DNA from: Streptomyces lunaelactis
GTDB lineage: Bacteria > Actinomycetota > Actinomycetes > Streptomycetales > Streptomycetaceae
Length of the DNA: 64,000 nt
Reading direction: 5' to 3'
Assembly: GCF_003054555.1 (NCBI RefSeq)
Contig: NZ_CP026304.1
Coordinates: 1,674,001 to 1,738,000, forward strand
This document shows positions 26,158 to 34,383 of the stretch, piece by piece (within the stretch, counting starts at the first letter, position 1; every line of letters begins with the position of its first letter). The position numbers were made by a program, and so were the translations under genes. Under the pieces are notes generated by a model. That model saw only the letters and a program-made list of their open reading frames with translations, was not told the DNA's origin and searched no databases.

Positions 26158-27528
26158 ATGAGTGTCGCGGTCATGCTCTTCACCTCCGATCTGCGGCTGC
26201 ACGACCAGCCGGCGCTGCGTGCGGCAGTGCGCGGCGCCGACGCGGTGGTGCCGCTGTTCGTACTGGATCCGGGCATACGGAGAGCGGGCTTCGACGCGCC
26301 CAACCGCCGCGCCTTCCTGGCCGACTGCCTGGCCTCGCTCGATGCCGGGCTGCACGAACGCGGCGGGCGGCTCGTCGTCCGTATCGGCGGTGTCGTCGAG
26401 CAGGTCTGCCGGGTGGTCGTCGAGAGCGGCGCCCGCTCGGTGCATATCGCGGCCGGGTTCAGCGCCTACGCCGTACGCAGGGAGGAGCGGCTGCGCGAGG
26501 CGCTGACGGCGCTCCGGTGCGTCCTGCACGTCCATGACGGGGTGAGCACCGCGCTGCCGCCGGGGCAGGTCGCCCCCGCCGACCGCGACCACTTCGCGGT
26601 GTTCGCCACGTATTTCACCAGCTGGCAGGCGGCCGGGCTGCGCGAGACCGTGGCGGCGCCGGACTCGGTACCGGTCCCCGAGCTCGCCGGGCATCCGCTG
26701 CCCAAGCGCACCGCGGTGACCGGGGTGTCTCCCGGGCTCGCCAAGGGCGGGGAGCGGGAGGGCCGGCGGCGGCTGAGCGCGTGGCTCGCCGACGGGAGCG
26801 CGGGCATCGGGGCGTACGAGGAGCGGCCGAAGGATCTGGCGGGCGACGCTTCCTCCCGGCTCTCCCCGCATCTGCACTTCGGCACGCTGTCGGCCACCGA
26901 ACTCGTCCACCGGGCGCGCCGCGAGGGCGGACCCGCCGCCGACGCCTTCGTACGGCAGCTGGCCTGGCGGGACTTCCACCACCAGGTTCTCGCGGCCCGG
27001 CCCGACGCGGCGCACGCCGACTACCGTGCGCGCGGGGATCACTGGCGCGGCGACGAGAAGGAGATCGACGCCTGGAAGGGGGGCCGCACAGGCTGCCCGA
27101 TCGTGGACGCGGCGATGCGCCACCTGCTGTACGAGGGCTGGATGCCGGGCCGCGGGCGGCTGCTGGCGGCGAGCTATCTCACCAAGACCCTGTACGTGGA
27201 CTGGCGCATCGGCGCCCGGCACTTCCTGGACTTGCTGGTGGACGGGGACATCGCCGACAACCAGCTCAACTGGCAGTGGGTGGCGGGCACCGGGACGGAC
27301 ACGCGCCCCAACCGGGTCCTCGATCCGCTCGCCCAGGCGAAGCGCATCGACCCGCACGGCGACTACGTACGCCGCTGGGTTCCGGAGCTGGCGCACCTGG
27401 CCGCGCCCGCGATCCATCAGCCGTGGAAGCTCGACGGGCTGGACCGGGCGAGGCTGGACTACCCCGATCCACTGGTGGACCAGGCGGAGGGACGGGCGAG
27501 GTTCGAGCGGGCGCGGGGACTGGGCTGA
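26158..27528 (+). CDS. phr: Deoxyribodipyrimidine photolyase (CPD type)
   Basis: 456 aa. Alpha/beta antenna domain (residues 1-130, VMLFTSDLRLHDQPALRAA) and FAD-binding helical domain: RLSPHLHFGTLSATELV, QLAWRDFHHQV, DAWKGGRTGCPIVDAAMRHL, WMPGRGRLLAASYLTKTLYV, DNQLNWQWVAGTGTDTRPN. The tryptophans of the electron chain are present. It uses blue light to split pyrimidine dimers. It lies downstream of the sigma/anti-sigma genes on the same strand and is a likely target of that sigma factor. Confidence 0.94.
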   Translation: MSVAVMLFTSDLRLHDQPALRAAVRGADAVVPLFVLDPGIRRAGFDAPNRRAFLADCLASLDAGLHERGGRLVVRIGGVVEQVCRVVVESGARSVHIAAGFSAYAVRREERLREALTALRCVLHVHDGVSTALPPGQVAPADRDHFAVFATYFTSWQAAGLRETVAAPDSVPVPELAGHPLPKRTAVTGVSPGLAKGGEREGRRRLSAWLADGSAGIGAYEERPKDLAGDASSRLSPHLHFGTLSATELVHRARREGGPAADAFVRQLAWRDFHHQVLAARPDAAHADYRARGDHWRGDEKEIDAWKGGRTGCPIVDAAMRHLLYEGWMPGRGRLLAASYLTKTLYVDWRIGARHFLDLLVDGDIADNQLNWQWVAGTGTDTRPNRVLDPLAQAKRIDPHGDYVRRWVPELAHLAAPAIHQPWKLDGLDRARLDYPDPLVDQAEGRARFERARGLG

Positions 27529-27531
27529 TCG

Positions 27532-27556
27532 CCGGGGGCGGCCGAGCCGCCCCCGG
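27532..27556. terminator. Bidirectional hairpin terminator
   Basis: Perfect 11-bp arms CCGGGGGCGGC and GCCGCCCCCGG with a 3-base loop, between the converging photolyase and methyltransferase genes. Confidence 0.8.
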
Positions 27557-27580
27557 ACAGTCGCTCAGCCTCTCCGTCGC

Positions 27581-28846
27581 CTACGCAGCCATCTCATCCT
27601 TCGTCAGGAGCAGTTGCCCCACATCGAGATGGCCGGCGCGAAACCCCGCTTCGGTGCGGGCGAGATAGAAGGTCCACATCCGGTGGAAGGTCTCGTCGAG
27701 GCCGAGGGCCGCGACCTCGGCGGCGCGTTGGGTGAAACGTTGGCGCCACAGGCGCAGCGTCTCGGCATAGTGCGGGCCGAAGCCGTCGCATGCCGCCACC
27801 CGCAGTCCGGTGCAGCCGTGGACGAGCTGCTCGATCGCCTCGGCCGAGGGCGGCAGCGCGGCGGAGGGGATGTACTTCTGGATCCACGCGAAGGCGGTGC
27901 GGGCCTCCGGCAGGCGCTCGTGCGGCACGGTGATCGTCTGAAGCGCGATCCGCCCGCCGGGCACGAGCAGCCGGTCCAGCATCATGAAGTACTCCGGCCG
28001 GCGCTCCTCGGCGACGGTCTCGATCGTCTCCACGCTGACGATCGCGTCGTACCGGCCGAGCACCTTGCCGTATTCGCGCAGCAGGACGGTCACCCTGCCC
28101 TCCAGCCCCGCTTCGCGTACGCGCCGCTGCGCCAGCGCCTGTTGCTCCCTCGAGAGGGTCACGGTCAGGACGCGCGCGCCGCGCTGACCCGCCCGGATCG
28201 CCAACTCACCCCAGCCGGTGCCGATTTCCAGCAGCTGGGTGCCGGATCCGACCTGCGCCAGGTCGAGCAGCCGGTCGATCTTGCGGTGCTGCGCCGCGGG
28301 CAGCAGATTCCGTTCGGCCGGGAAGCCGCGGAAGAGGGCGGAGGAGTACGAGAGGGTCTCGTCGAGGAAGAGCGCGGACAGTTCGCTCGACCGAGCGCAG
28401 TGGCGGCGGACGTTGTCGCCCGAGCGCTCGGGTCCCCTGCGATGCCCGGCCTGGCGGCGGAGCGTCCAGGTCCCGCGCCGCCGTCGGAGCGGCGCGGGAA
28501 AGAGGGTCGCCTCATGCTCGGCGAGCACGGTCAGCACTCGGACGAGGTCGCGCGCCTCCCATTCGCCCGCCATGTACGACTCGCCGAGGCCGGTGGGTCC
28601 GGCGGCGCCGATACGGCGGAAGAAGGCCTGCAGGTCGTGCACTTCCATGAGCGGCCCGCCCAGGCCGATCGGCTCGCCGCCCCCGAAGCGCACGCGCAGC
28701 GGCAGCCTGCCGAGCGTGTGCCGGACGAGCCGTTCGGCGGCGACGGTCCGCAGCCGGGAAGCGTGGGGCAGGCGGGCCACATCGGGCCAGTTCCACGGGT
28801 CGACGGACGCGGCTCTCGACGATGCTGGGGACACGGAGACGCTCAC
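27581..28846 (-). CDS. Cyclopropane-fatty-acyl-phospholipid synthase-like methyltransferase
   Basis: 421 aa from GTG 28846, with AGGAGG seven bases upstream. An N-terminal lipid-binding part (about 20-150: RLPLRVRFGGGEPIGLGG, GESYMAGEWEARDLVRVL) precedes the SAM-methyltransferase domain with LLEIGTGWGELAIRAG, FLDETLSYSSALF, and late motifs ETIETVAEERRPEYF and IQKYIPSAALPPS. These are CFA-synthase landmarks, although the usual HYDxxNDFF block reads HCARSSELSALF. It may modify membrane lipids. Its pairing with a photolyase and an ECF sigma resembles singlet-oxygen regulons. Confidence 0.88.
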   Translation of the reverse strand: MSVSVSPASSRAASVDPWNWPDVARLPHASRLRTVAAERLVRHTLGRLPLRVRFGGGEPIGLGGPLMEVHDLQAFFRRIGAAGPTGLGESYMAGEWEARDLVRVLTVLAEHEATLFPAPLRRRRGTWTLRRQAGHRRGPERSGDNVRRHCARSSELSALFLDETLSYSSALFRGFPAERNLLPAAQHRKIDRLLDLAQVGSGTQLLEIGTGWGELAIRAGQRGARVLTVTLSREQQALAQRRVREAGLEGRVTVLLREYGKVLGRYDAIVSVETIETVAEERRPEYFMMLDRLLVPGGRIALQTITVPHERLPEARTAFAWIQKYIPSAALPPSAEAIEQLVHGCTGLRVAACDGFGPHYAETLRLWRQRFTQRAAEVAALGLDETFHRMWTFYLARTEAGFRAGHLDVGQLLLTKDEMAA

Positions 28847-29014
28847 TTCACACCCTCCTGGGTCGGCTGTGCTCGCTGGGCATTCGGCGCGGCGGCGGCT
28901 CCGGATTGGTCGGGGGCGGGATCTTTCGGCGCACTCGGGGGCGAGGCGTGCGGGCGGAGTACGAGGGTGAGGAGTAGGGGCGTGAGGAGATGGGCCCTGT
29001 ACGGACACGGCCGT

Positions 29015-29030
29015 GTGACACCGGTGAAAC
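29015..29030 (+). promoter_or_regulatory. GlnR-like box upstream of the APC permease
   Basis: GTGAC-N6-GAAAC matches one full GlnR a/b half-site pair (gTnAc-N6-GaAAc). It lies 65 bp before the permease start and 12 bp before the 22-bp palindrome. A second a/b pair is not evident. It suggests nitrogen control. Confidence 0.55.
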
Positions 29031-29042
29031 AGCCCGTCCCTA

Positions 29043-29064
29043 ATTTCTGTCACCCGACAGGAAT
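29043..29064. promoter_or_regulatory. 22-bp TetR-type operator shared with the UAAP operon
   Basis: ATTTCTGTCAC then CCGACAGGAAT. This differs at only three of 22 positions from the perfect palindrome at 40867-40888, and both are preceded by CCTA. It lies 30 bp before the permease start. The same TetR protein (40129-40755) probably binds both. Confidence 0.8.
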
Positions 29065-29094
29065 CGGCCACAGGAATCAGCGACAGGGGCTGCC

Positions 29095-30666
29095 ATGACC
29101 GCCACCGCACCCACCGACGTACGGCCGGATCCTCCCGAGGCCGGCCAGAGCGACTCTGCCGCGCTGGCGGGCTTCGGCTACCGGCAGGAACTGCACCGCA
29201 GCATGGGGCGGTACGCCTCCTTCGCCGCCGGGTTCTCCTTCATCTCGGTCCTGACCACCGTCTTCCAGTTCTTCGCGTTCGGCTTCTCCTTCGGCGGCGC
29301 GGCCTTCTTCTGGACCTGGCCGGCCGTACTCGTCGGCCAGCTGCTGGTGGCGGCCTGCTTCGCCGAACTCGCCGCCCGCTACCCGCTGTCGGGCGCCATC
29401 TACCAGTGGTCGACGCGGCTCAGCACTCCGTCCTTCGGCTGGTTCGCGGGCTGGATCATGGTGATCGGCCAGGTCGTGGTGGTCGCGGCCGCTGCCCTGG
29501 CACTCCAGGTCGTACTCCCCGCGATCTGGTCCGGCTTCCAGCTGTTCGGCGGCGACCCGTCGCCCCTCACACCGTCGGGCGCCACGAACGCCGCGCTGCT
29601 CGCGGTCGTACTCCTCGCCCTGACCACCGCCGTCAACCTCCTCGACAACCGCGTCATGTCGGCCGTCAACCGCGTCGGCGTGACCGCCGAGATCATCGGG
29701 GCGGTGCTGATCGTCGTCCTCCTGCTGACCCACACCGAGCGGGGCGCGGGTGTCACGCTGCACACCGGCGGCCAGGGCGGCGCGATCGGCGCGCTGCTCG
29801 TCGGTTCCTTCACCGCGGCGTACGTCCTCATCGGTTTCGACAGCGCGGGCGAACTCAGCGAGGAGACACGCAGTCCGCGCCGTACCGCCCCGCGCACAAT
29901 CCTTCTCGCACTCGTCTCGGCCGGCGTCCTCGGCGGACTGCTGGTGCTCGGCGGGCTACTGGCCGCGCCGAGCCTGACCGACGGGCGGCTCGCGACGCAG
30001 GGCCTGTCGTACGTCCTCACCAGCAGCCTCGGCGACGGTGTCGGCAAGGCGCTGCTCATCGATGTGGTGATCGCGATCGCCGTGGCCACGCTGGCGATCC
30101 AGACGGCCGGTTCGCGGATGCTCTTCTCGATGGCACGCGACGGGGTGCTGCCCTTCTCCTCCCGCCTCGCGAAGGTCTCCCGGCGCACCGGAATGCCGGC
30201 CGGCCCCGCGCTGGTCGTGGGCGCGGCGGCCGCGGCGCTGGGCCTGCTCAACCTCGCCTCGCCGGAGGCCTTCCTCGCCATCGGCACGACGTGCATCGCC
30301 ATGCTCTACCTGGCGTACGCGATGGTGACGGGCCCCATGCTGATCCGCCGCCTGCGCGGCGAATGGGACCAGGACACCGACCAGCCGGACGAGACGGGCC
30401 GCCCGCTGTTCAGCCTTGGCCGCTGGGGCCTGCCGATCAACGTGGTGGCACTGGTCTACGGCCTGTTCATGACGGTGAACCTGGCGTGGCCGAGGGCGGC
30501 GGTGTACGACCCGTCGGGCGGGCACTGGTACTTCCAGTGGTTCACGGTGCTGTTCCTGCTGGTCACAGTGGTACTTGGCGGTCTATGGCGAGTTGCCAGG
30601 GCACAACGGGGGCACTCGACTCCGAAACTGGCCCCTGCGGAAACCCTCCCAGAACCGACTCGATAG
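29095..30666 (+). CDS. APC-family permease, probable guanidine/urea-pathway transporter
   Basis: 523 aa, about 12-13 transmembrane helices. The N-terminus LAGFGYRQELHRSMGRYASFAAGFSFIS is typical of the amino acid/choline/GABA permease branch found with urea-carboxylase clusters. Mid-protein AYVLIGFDSAGELSEETRSPRR is the conserved APC helix-6 to loop region. The operator shared with the UAAP/biotin-carboxylase operon 11 kb away links it to that pathway; the substrate (guanidine, urea or a related amine) is inferred. Confidence 0.85.
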   Translation: MTATAPTDVRPDPPEAGQSDSAALAGFGYRQELHRSMGRYASFAAGFSFISVLTTVFQFFAFGFSFGGAAFFWTWPAVLVGQLLVAACFAELAARYPLSGAIYQWSTRLSTPSFGWFAGWIMVIGQVVVVAAAALALQVVLPAIWSGFQLFGGDPSPLTPSGATNAALLAVVLLALTTAVNLLDNRVMSAVNRVGVTAEIIGAVLIVVLLLTHTERGAGVTLHTGGQGGAIGALLVGSFTAAYVLIGFDSAGELSEETRSPRRTAPRTILLALVSAGVLGGLLVLGGLLAAPSLTDGRLATQGLSYVLTSSLGDGVGKALLIDVVIAIAVATLAIQTAGSRMLFSMARDGVLPFSSRLAKVSRRTGMPAGPALVVGAAAAALGLLNLASPEAFLAIGTTCIAMLYLAYAMVTGPMLIRRLRGEWDQDTDQPDETGRPLFSLGRWGLPINVVALVYGLFMTVNLAWPRAAVYDPSGGHWYFQWFTVLFLLVTVVLGGLWRVARAQRGHSTPKLAPAETLPEPTR

Positions 30667-30773
30667 CAGCCAGCATCCTTGCACCGCAGGCAAGTTCGGT
30701 GGAGGGGCACGGGAGAACTGCAAGGAAGAGCCCGGCCCGTCCGCGCGGGGGACGCGGGCAGGCCGGGGCAGTG

Positions 30774-31439
30774 CTATCCATCAGCACGGACGAGGAGTGT
30801 GCCGATCTTCCGGGGGCCGGGCGGGGCCGGAAGGACGCGAGCTGACGCCTCGGTGAAACCGTGCTCGGCCAGGATCTCCATCCACCGCTCGGGCTCGTAG
30901 TCCCACCGCTTCACGACGAGCGGGTCCTCGTCCTCGGACCGGTTGATGTACGACGCCTGGCAGCCGTAGCAGCCCTCGATCGCGGGGCGTTGAGAGAAGG
31001 CGAGGACACCACCGGGGCGCAACCGCTTGCGAATGATGGGCAGCAGTTCGTTCGGATCGCTGAACCAGACGGCACCGAACACGGAGTAGACCGCGTCGAA
31101 GTCCTCAGTGGTGTCGGCGAGGAGCTGCACGGCGTCGCCGCGGCGCAGCACCATCCCGTCGACGTCACCCCACCGCGTGTCTGCGGCCCTCAGCTGCGCG
31201 AGGGACACGTCGAGGCCGACCGCGTGGGCCCCGAGCGTGGCGCAGTGGGCGAGGTTGCCGCCCTTGCCGCAGCCGAGGTCCAGTACAGCCGCCCCAGGGC
31301 CGATGCCTAGGAGCTCCACGCCGGGCCCGTGGTCGGGGTACTGGGTCCAGTTGAACCAGGTCGTCTCGCCGACGGCGTTCGTGGGGCGCCGCTCGGGCTT
31401 CTGCTTGGAGTAGGTGTCCCACGCCTTGGTGTCCGTCAC
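30774..31439 (-). CDS. Class I SAM-dependent methyltransferase
   Basis: 221 aa. Motif I is VLDLGCGKGGNLAHCA (residues 52-67), motif II LDVS and motif IV DAVYSVFGAVWFSDP. This is a UbiE-like small-molecule methyltransferase core with an added GCYGCQASYINRSEDED stretch. The acceptor is unknown. It is the last of a short minus-strand array in the accessory insert, 64 bp after the next gene upstream (31504). Confidence 0.88.
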   Translation of the reverse strand: MTDTKAWDTYSKQKPERRPTNAVGETTWFNWTQYPDHGPGVELLGIGPGAAVLDLGCGKGGNLAHCATLGAHAVGLDVSLAQLRAADTRWGDVDGMVLRRGDAVQLLADTTEDFDAVYSVFGAVWFSDPNELLPIIRKRLRPGGVLAFSQRPAIEGCYGCQASYINRSEDEDPLVVKRWDYEPERWMEILAEHGFTEASARVLPAPPGPRKIGTLLVRADG

Positions 31440-31503
31440 TGCTGCTCCGTTCGCGGGGCCAGCCGCCCGGCGCTTGGGCCGGGCAGCCGGCGTGAAGCTG
31501 CTG

Positions 31504-31980
31504 CTACTTCTTGCCCTTGGGGCTGTCGGTGCAGCCCGCGTGACATTGGGTGCACTTGCCCATCTTGGCGGCTGCGGGCCACAGGTCGGCGTCGATCGCG
31601 AATCCTGCCTCGGAGATAGTTGCGAGGGTGCGCTCCCGCGCCGCCTCGGGGCCGCCGTCGACGGGCTCGCCGTCCTCGGTCGGCACGTGGTGGATGAACC
31701 GGCCGGCGACCTGCTCGCAGAACACGGCGTAGTCGACGGTGTGGAGGATCCAGGTGTGCCAGCCGATGTCGACGAGCTTGCTCGGGGACAGTTCCAGGCC
31801 GGGGCGCTGGGCGCCTGCGGCGAGGAACGCGGCGGTCTGCGCGATGATGCGCCGCGCGGTGGCGTGGTCGATCTCGGGGTGGTCCTTGACGATGCGGGCG
31901 CTGAGGCGCTGCGTCATCTCGGGACCGACAAGCTCGGCCGGGTTGGTGGTGCCCACGGGACGGTCGAACGCGATGGTCAT
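31504..31980 (-). CDS. Glycine-rich-domain-protein-like (GRDP/DUF1399-type) small protein
   Basis: 158 aa from ATG 31980, with AGGAGGAAGC just upstream. The core KLVDIGWHTWILHTVDYAVF and AGRFIHHVPTEDGEP resemble the D-x-x-WHxHIL-x-T-x-x-Y and RFxHH motifs of GRDP-like proteins, where the histidines may bind metal. The C-terminus KCTQCHAGCTDSPKGKK adds three Cys and one His. Biochemical role unknown. It is cotranscribed with the methyltransferase by position. Confidence 0.7.
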   Translation of the reverse strand: MTIAFDRPVGTTNPAELVGPEMTQRLSARIVKDHPEIDHATARRIIAQTAAFLAAGAQRPGLELSPSKLVDIGWHTWILHTVDYAVFCEQVAGRFIHHVPTEDGEPVDGGPEAARERTLATISEAGFAIDADLWPAAAKMGKCTQCHAGCTDSPKGKK

Positions 31981-32035
31981 GCTTCCTCCTGTGTGGACGT
32001 CGCCCTCGGGTGAGGGCAGACCCGTCCGCACCGGG

Positions 32036-32236
32036 TCAGGGGTGCACCGGCGCGGACGGGAGTCGGTGGGGTGTAGCTGCAGGCGGCCGGCAGTCGGCGG
32101 GCTCGCCGTGGATGACGAGGCGGACGTCGGGGGCGGACATGCGGGGCACCCAGTGGACGAGCCCGTTGTCGGTGTGCTGGCCGCACGCGGAGCAGTCGCC
32201 GGCTCCGTGCTCGGGCGGATCCCACATCGGGCTCAT
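32036..32236 (-). CDS. Small hypothetical Cys/His-containing protein
   Basis: 66 aa from ATG 32236 (MSPMWDPPEHGAGDCSACGQ). A CxxC motif near the start, two His and a later Cys suggest a zinc knuckle; the tail is Pro/Ala-rich. Not a family I recognise. It belongs to the same minus-strand run as the GRDP-like and methyltransferase genes, 55 bp upstream of the former. Confidence 0.55.
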   Translation of the reverse strand: MSPMWDPPEHGAGDCSACGQHTDNGLVHWVPRMSAPDVRLVIHGEPADCRPPAATPHRLPSAPVHP

Positions 32237-32272
32237 CGGGTGCACGCCTGGCTGCAGCGTGGGCAGGAGAAT

Positions 32273-32304
32273 GCGCCCCTCCCACCCGAAGGTGAGAGGG
32301 GCGC
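32273..32304 (-). terminator. Hairpin terminator
   Basis: GCGCCCCTC and GAGGGGCGC arms around a 14-base loop, lying just after the TAA at 32311-32313 read on the minus strand. Confidence 0.6.
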
Positions 32305-32310
32305 AGTGCG

Positions 32311-32397
32311 TTACGGGTACTGCCGGCGGGACGGATCCATGCCCATCGACAGCAGGCCACCGTTGGACGGCGGCGGGGCACCATCGCGCCGACACAC
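32311..32397 (-). CDS. Possible short peptide gene (or 3' end of a lost gene)
   Basis: The minus-strand frame ending TAA at 32311 stays open from about 32468 and reads, in part, DAPCPDGFSLQPPPGAPDAL, then SNGGLLSMGMDPSRRQYP. The only in-frame standard starts are GTG 32397 (28 aa) or later ATGs. The text looks protein-like and is followed at once by a hairpin, but the lack of an upstream start and ribosome site leaves it doubtful. Confidence 0.25.
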   Translation of the reverse strand: MCRRDGAPPPSNGGLLSMGMDPSRRQYP

Positions 32398-32542
32398 CAG
32401 TGCATCAGGGGCACCGGGCGGGGGCTGGAGGCTGAAGCCGTCGGGGCAGGGGGCATCGTCCGCTGGCCGTCAGGAACATCCGAGAGTTGGGCAAACCTGC
32501 ATAGCCCTGCGCGGCATGCCGCACTATGGGCACGCTTGCCGG

Positions 32543-33046
32543 ATGCAGATGACTGAACCCTTTGCGGCCAGCATCGCCGCGGTCGCGCCGGTTCTCGTGC
32601 TGGTGGCAGCGGTCGAGCTGGTCAACTCGGACCGAAGAACCACTGCCATCCTTGCTGAGATCGGCGATGAGATGGAACGGGACCGGGCGGACGGACTCCC
32701 GCCACCCGCCGGAGAAGCCGCTCACAAGTATCTGCTCCCATTCATGAGAAGCGTGTTGGGGCAGTTCATCGCCTTCGTTTGGGCGGTGTTCGGGATCTTC
32801 CAGGTCGTCGCGGTCGCACTCTCGCTTGTTTGGCTCGCGACGCCGGAGGCGAAGCCTGAGGCCGACTTGGCCACTGTGTGCTTGGTGGCCATCCTGGGGG
32901 GAATGGTCTGGCTGATCGTGTTCCCCTTGATTCGCTCAGTGTTCTCTCCGCTGGCCCACGTGTCGCGCCTGGAGCGGATCGCGCGGGAGTGGCGAGAGCC
33001 CGAGCGCCAAGACGCCTCACCCTCTGCGACTGCTGACGGTTCCTGA
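32543..33046 (+). CDS. Hypothetical membrane protein
   Basis: 167 aa from ATG 32543 (MQMTEPFAASIAAVAPVLVL; ATG 32549 also possible). Three hydrophobic segments: about 10-27, 73-97 (FIAFVWAVFGIFQVVAVALS) and 108-130 (ATVCLVAILGGMVWLIVF), with a charged cytosolic stretch between the first two and a charged tail. Codon use is less GC-extreme than in the core genes, in line with a transferred origin. No family recognised. Confidence 0.65.
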   Translation: MQMTEPFAASIAAVAPVLVLVAAVELVNSDRRTTAILAEIGDEMERDRADGLPPPAGEAAHKYLLPFMRSVLGQFIAFVWAVFGIFQVVAVALSLVWLATPEAKPEADLATVCLVAILGGMVWLIVFPLIRSVFSPLAHVSRLERIAREWREPERQDASPSATADGS

Positions 33047-33065
33047 TACGGGCATGCAGATGGCG

Positions 33066-33096
33066 AAGGCCCCGACCTGAGGGTGATCGGGGCCTT
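33066..33096. terminator. Hairpin terminator
   Basis: Perfect 10-bp arms AAGGCCCCGA and TCGGGGCCTT with an 11-base loop, 20 bp after the membrane-protein stop. Confidence 0.75.
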
Positions 33097-33229
33097 GGTG
33101 TCTCCTAGTCAGCCTTCACCGGGGGCTTTCGCCGCGGCAGCCACGGGGCGGCGGTAGGGCGCGGGTTGCCGGCCACGGGCGCTCACCTCCGTGCTACGCG
33201 GCCCGATTCTCGCGGTATCGAACGTCCCC

Positions 33230-33396
33230 TCAGAGCTGGGGCCGTACCCATACGTTCGGCTCGACGTAGACCGCGTTGTCGCGCTCCAGGTCGCACCGCA
33301 CGGGAGCGAGGGTGTCTGGCACCAACACGTCCGCGGTCGTTCGAACGGGAGTCCGGTCCACTCCCGCCACTCCGCGAGCGACCCGGAGATCGTCAT
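33230..33396 (-). pseudogene. Frameshifted small conserved protein
   Basis: From ATG 33396 the minus strand reads MTISGSLAEWREWTGLPFE, then after a one-base frame change VLVPDTLAPVRCDLERDNAV, then YVEPNVWVRPQL and a stop at 33230. Joined, this gives a coherent protein of about 56 aa of a type I recall as a short actinobacterial protein of unknown function. A single base lost near 33335-33345 explains the break. Confidence 0.6.
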
Positions 33397-33755
33397 CGAC
33401 ACGGGGGCCACCTTCTCGATTACCGCCCCGGCGCGGGCATGGACCCGCAGTCAGGGGTCGTACAGCAGCCGGTCCTGCTCGCGAGATGTCGAGTCAAGAT
33501 GCGTACAGAAACGACCGCTGCGATGGAGCCTCGCGTCTCCCTCCCTTGCCGTCGACCCGTTGTCCCTTACGGCACGTCCAGTACCGAAGCCGCCTCATCG
33601 ACGGCTGCCTGGCCGAGACCGACCAGACCATCGGACCCACTTGAGCATCCTCACGACATCACGAGTTCAAGCTCAGTAGGTTCAGCAAGCCGACGGCGGA
33701 GACGCCCTGGTAGTTTTCTCTTTCCTGCCGATTTATTTCGACGTGGAGGCTGCCA
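33397..33755. other. Stretch without an intact gene
   Basis: No complete gene is seen. The plus strand at about 33573-33644 ends a frame with RHVQYRSRLIDGCLAETDQT, which may be the C-terminal tail of a decayed gene, but no upstream part is readable. The last 40 bases, AT-richer, hold the promoter and ribosome site (GGAGG) of the SMI1/KNR4 gene. Confidence 0.4.
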
Positions 33756-34319
33756 GTGTCGGATGCACATGACATGCGTCAGGTGTGGGGGCGTGTGGTG
33801 CGCTGGCTTGAGGAATACGCACCACGAAACGCTGAATCACTCCAAGAACCAGCAACACAGAAAATGATCAACGATGCGGAAACCGCGATGGGAATCGCCA
33901 TCCCGCAGGAGATTCGGTCGTGGCTCCTCATCAACAACGGAGTCAAAGTCGACCCAGATCCGCTGGCGAACATGGCTGCTTCGCCCAGCAGTTTCCTGCC
34001 ATGCGAATGGCATCTGCTGCCCGTCGAGTACATCGTGAAGGTATACGAGCGGCAGATGAAGCTCGCACAAGACGCCGGCCATCCCGCGCACGCAGACCGG
34101 GAAGAACTGATCTGGCACAGAAACTGGGTACCGTTCGCGGTAGAAGCCGACTGGCTGTACGGGCTGTTCATCGACGCTGAGACGGGTGCTGTCGGCGGGT
34201 GGTCAGACGGCGACACGCCGAACTTCGAGACGCACGCCACGCTTGCCGGTTACTTCAATTCGGTCGCCGACGCGATGATCCGGTCGGGGACGACCGAGGA
34301 CGGCCGCCTCGTGTGGTGA
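33756..34319 (+). CDS. SMI1/KNR4-family protein (candidate immunity protein)
   Basis: 187 aa from GTG 33756. The SMI1/KNR4 fold is seen as INDAETAMGIAIPQEIRSWL, LINNGVK, SFLPCEWHLLPVEYIV, WVPFAVEADWLYGLFIDAET, WSDGDTPNFETHATLAGYF. In bacteria this superfamily often gives immunity to secreted nuclease toxins. The convergent neighbour is a remnant of a NucA/NucB DNase toxin, so this is probably its immunity gene, now kept without an intact toxin. Lower GC than the core genes. Confidence 0.85.
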   Translation: MSDAHDMRQVWGRVVRWLEEYAPRNAESLQEPATQKMINDAETAMGIAIPQEIRSWLLINNGVKVDPDPLANMAASPSSFLPCEWHLLPVEYIVKVYERQMKLAQDAGHPAHADREELIWHRNWVPFAVEADWLYGLFIDAETGAVGGWSDGDTPNFETHATLAGYFNSVADAMIRSGTTEDGRLVW

Positions 34320-34333
34320 CCTCGGCACAAACG

Positions 34334-34369
34334 ACAGTGGCCCCCACGGTCATCCGTGGAGGCCGCTGT
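34334..34369. terminator. Bidirectional hairpin terminator
   Basis: ACAGTGGCCCCCACGG pairs with CCGTGGAGGCCGCTGT (two mismatches) around a 4-base loop, between the converging SMI1 gene and toxin remnant. Confidence 0.65.
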
Positions 34370-34383
34370 TCTGCGTGATGCAG

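Noticed and set aside
32311..32468. The peptide-like frame as a RiPP precursor
   Set aside because: No start codon at the right place, no leader/core pattern and no maturase beyond a generic methyltransferase nearby.
33573..33644. Frame ending RHVQYRSRLIDGCLAETDQT as a transposase C-terminus
   Set aside because: Only about 20 residues are readable, with no DDE motif or inverted ends, so assignment would be guesswork.
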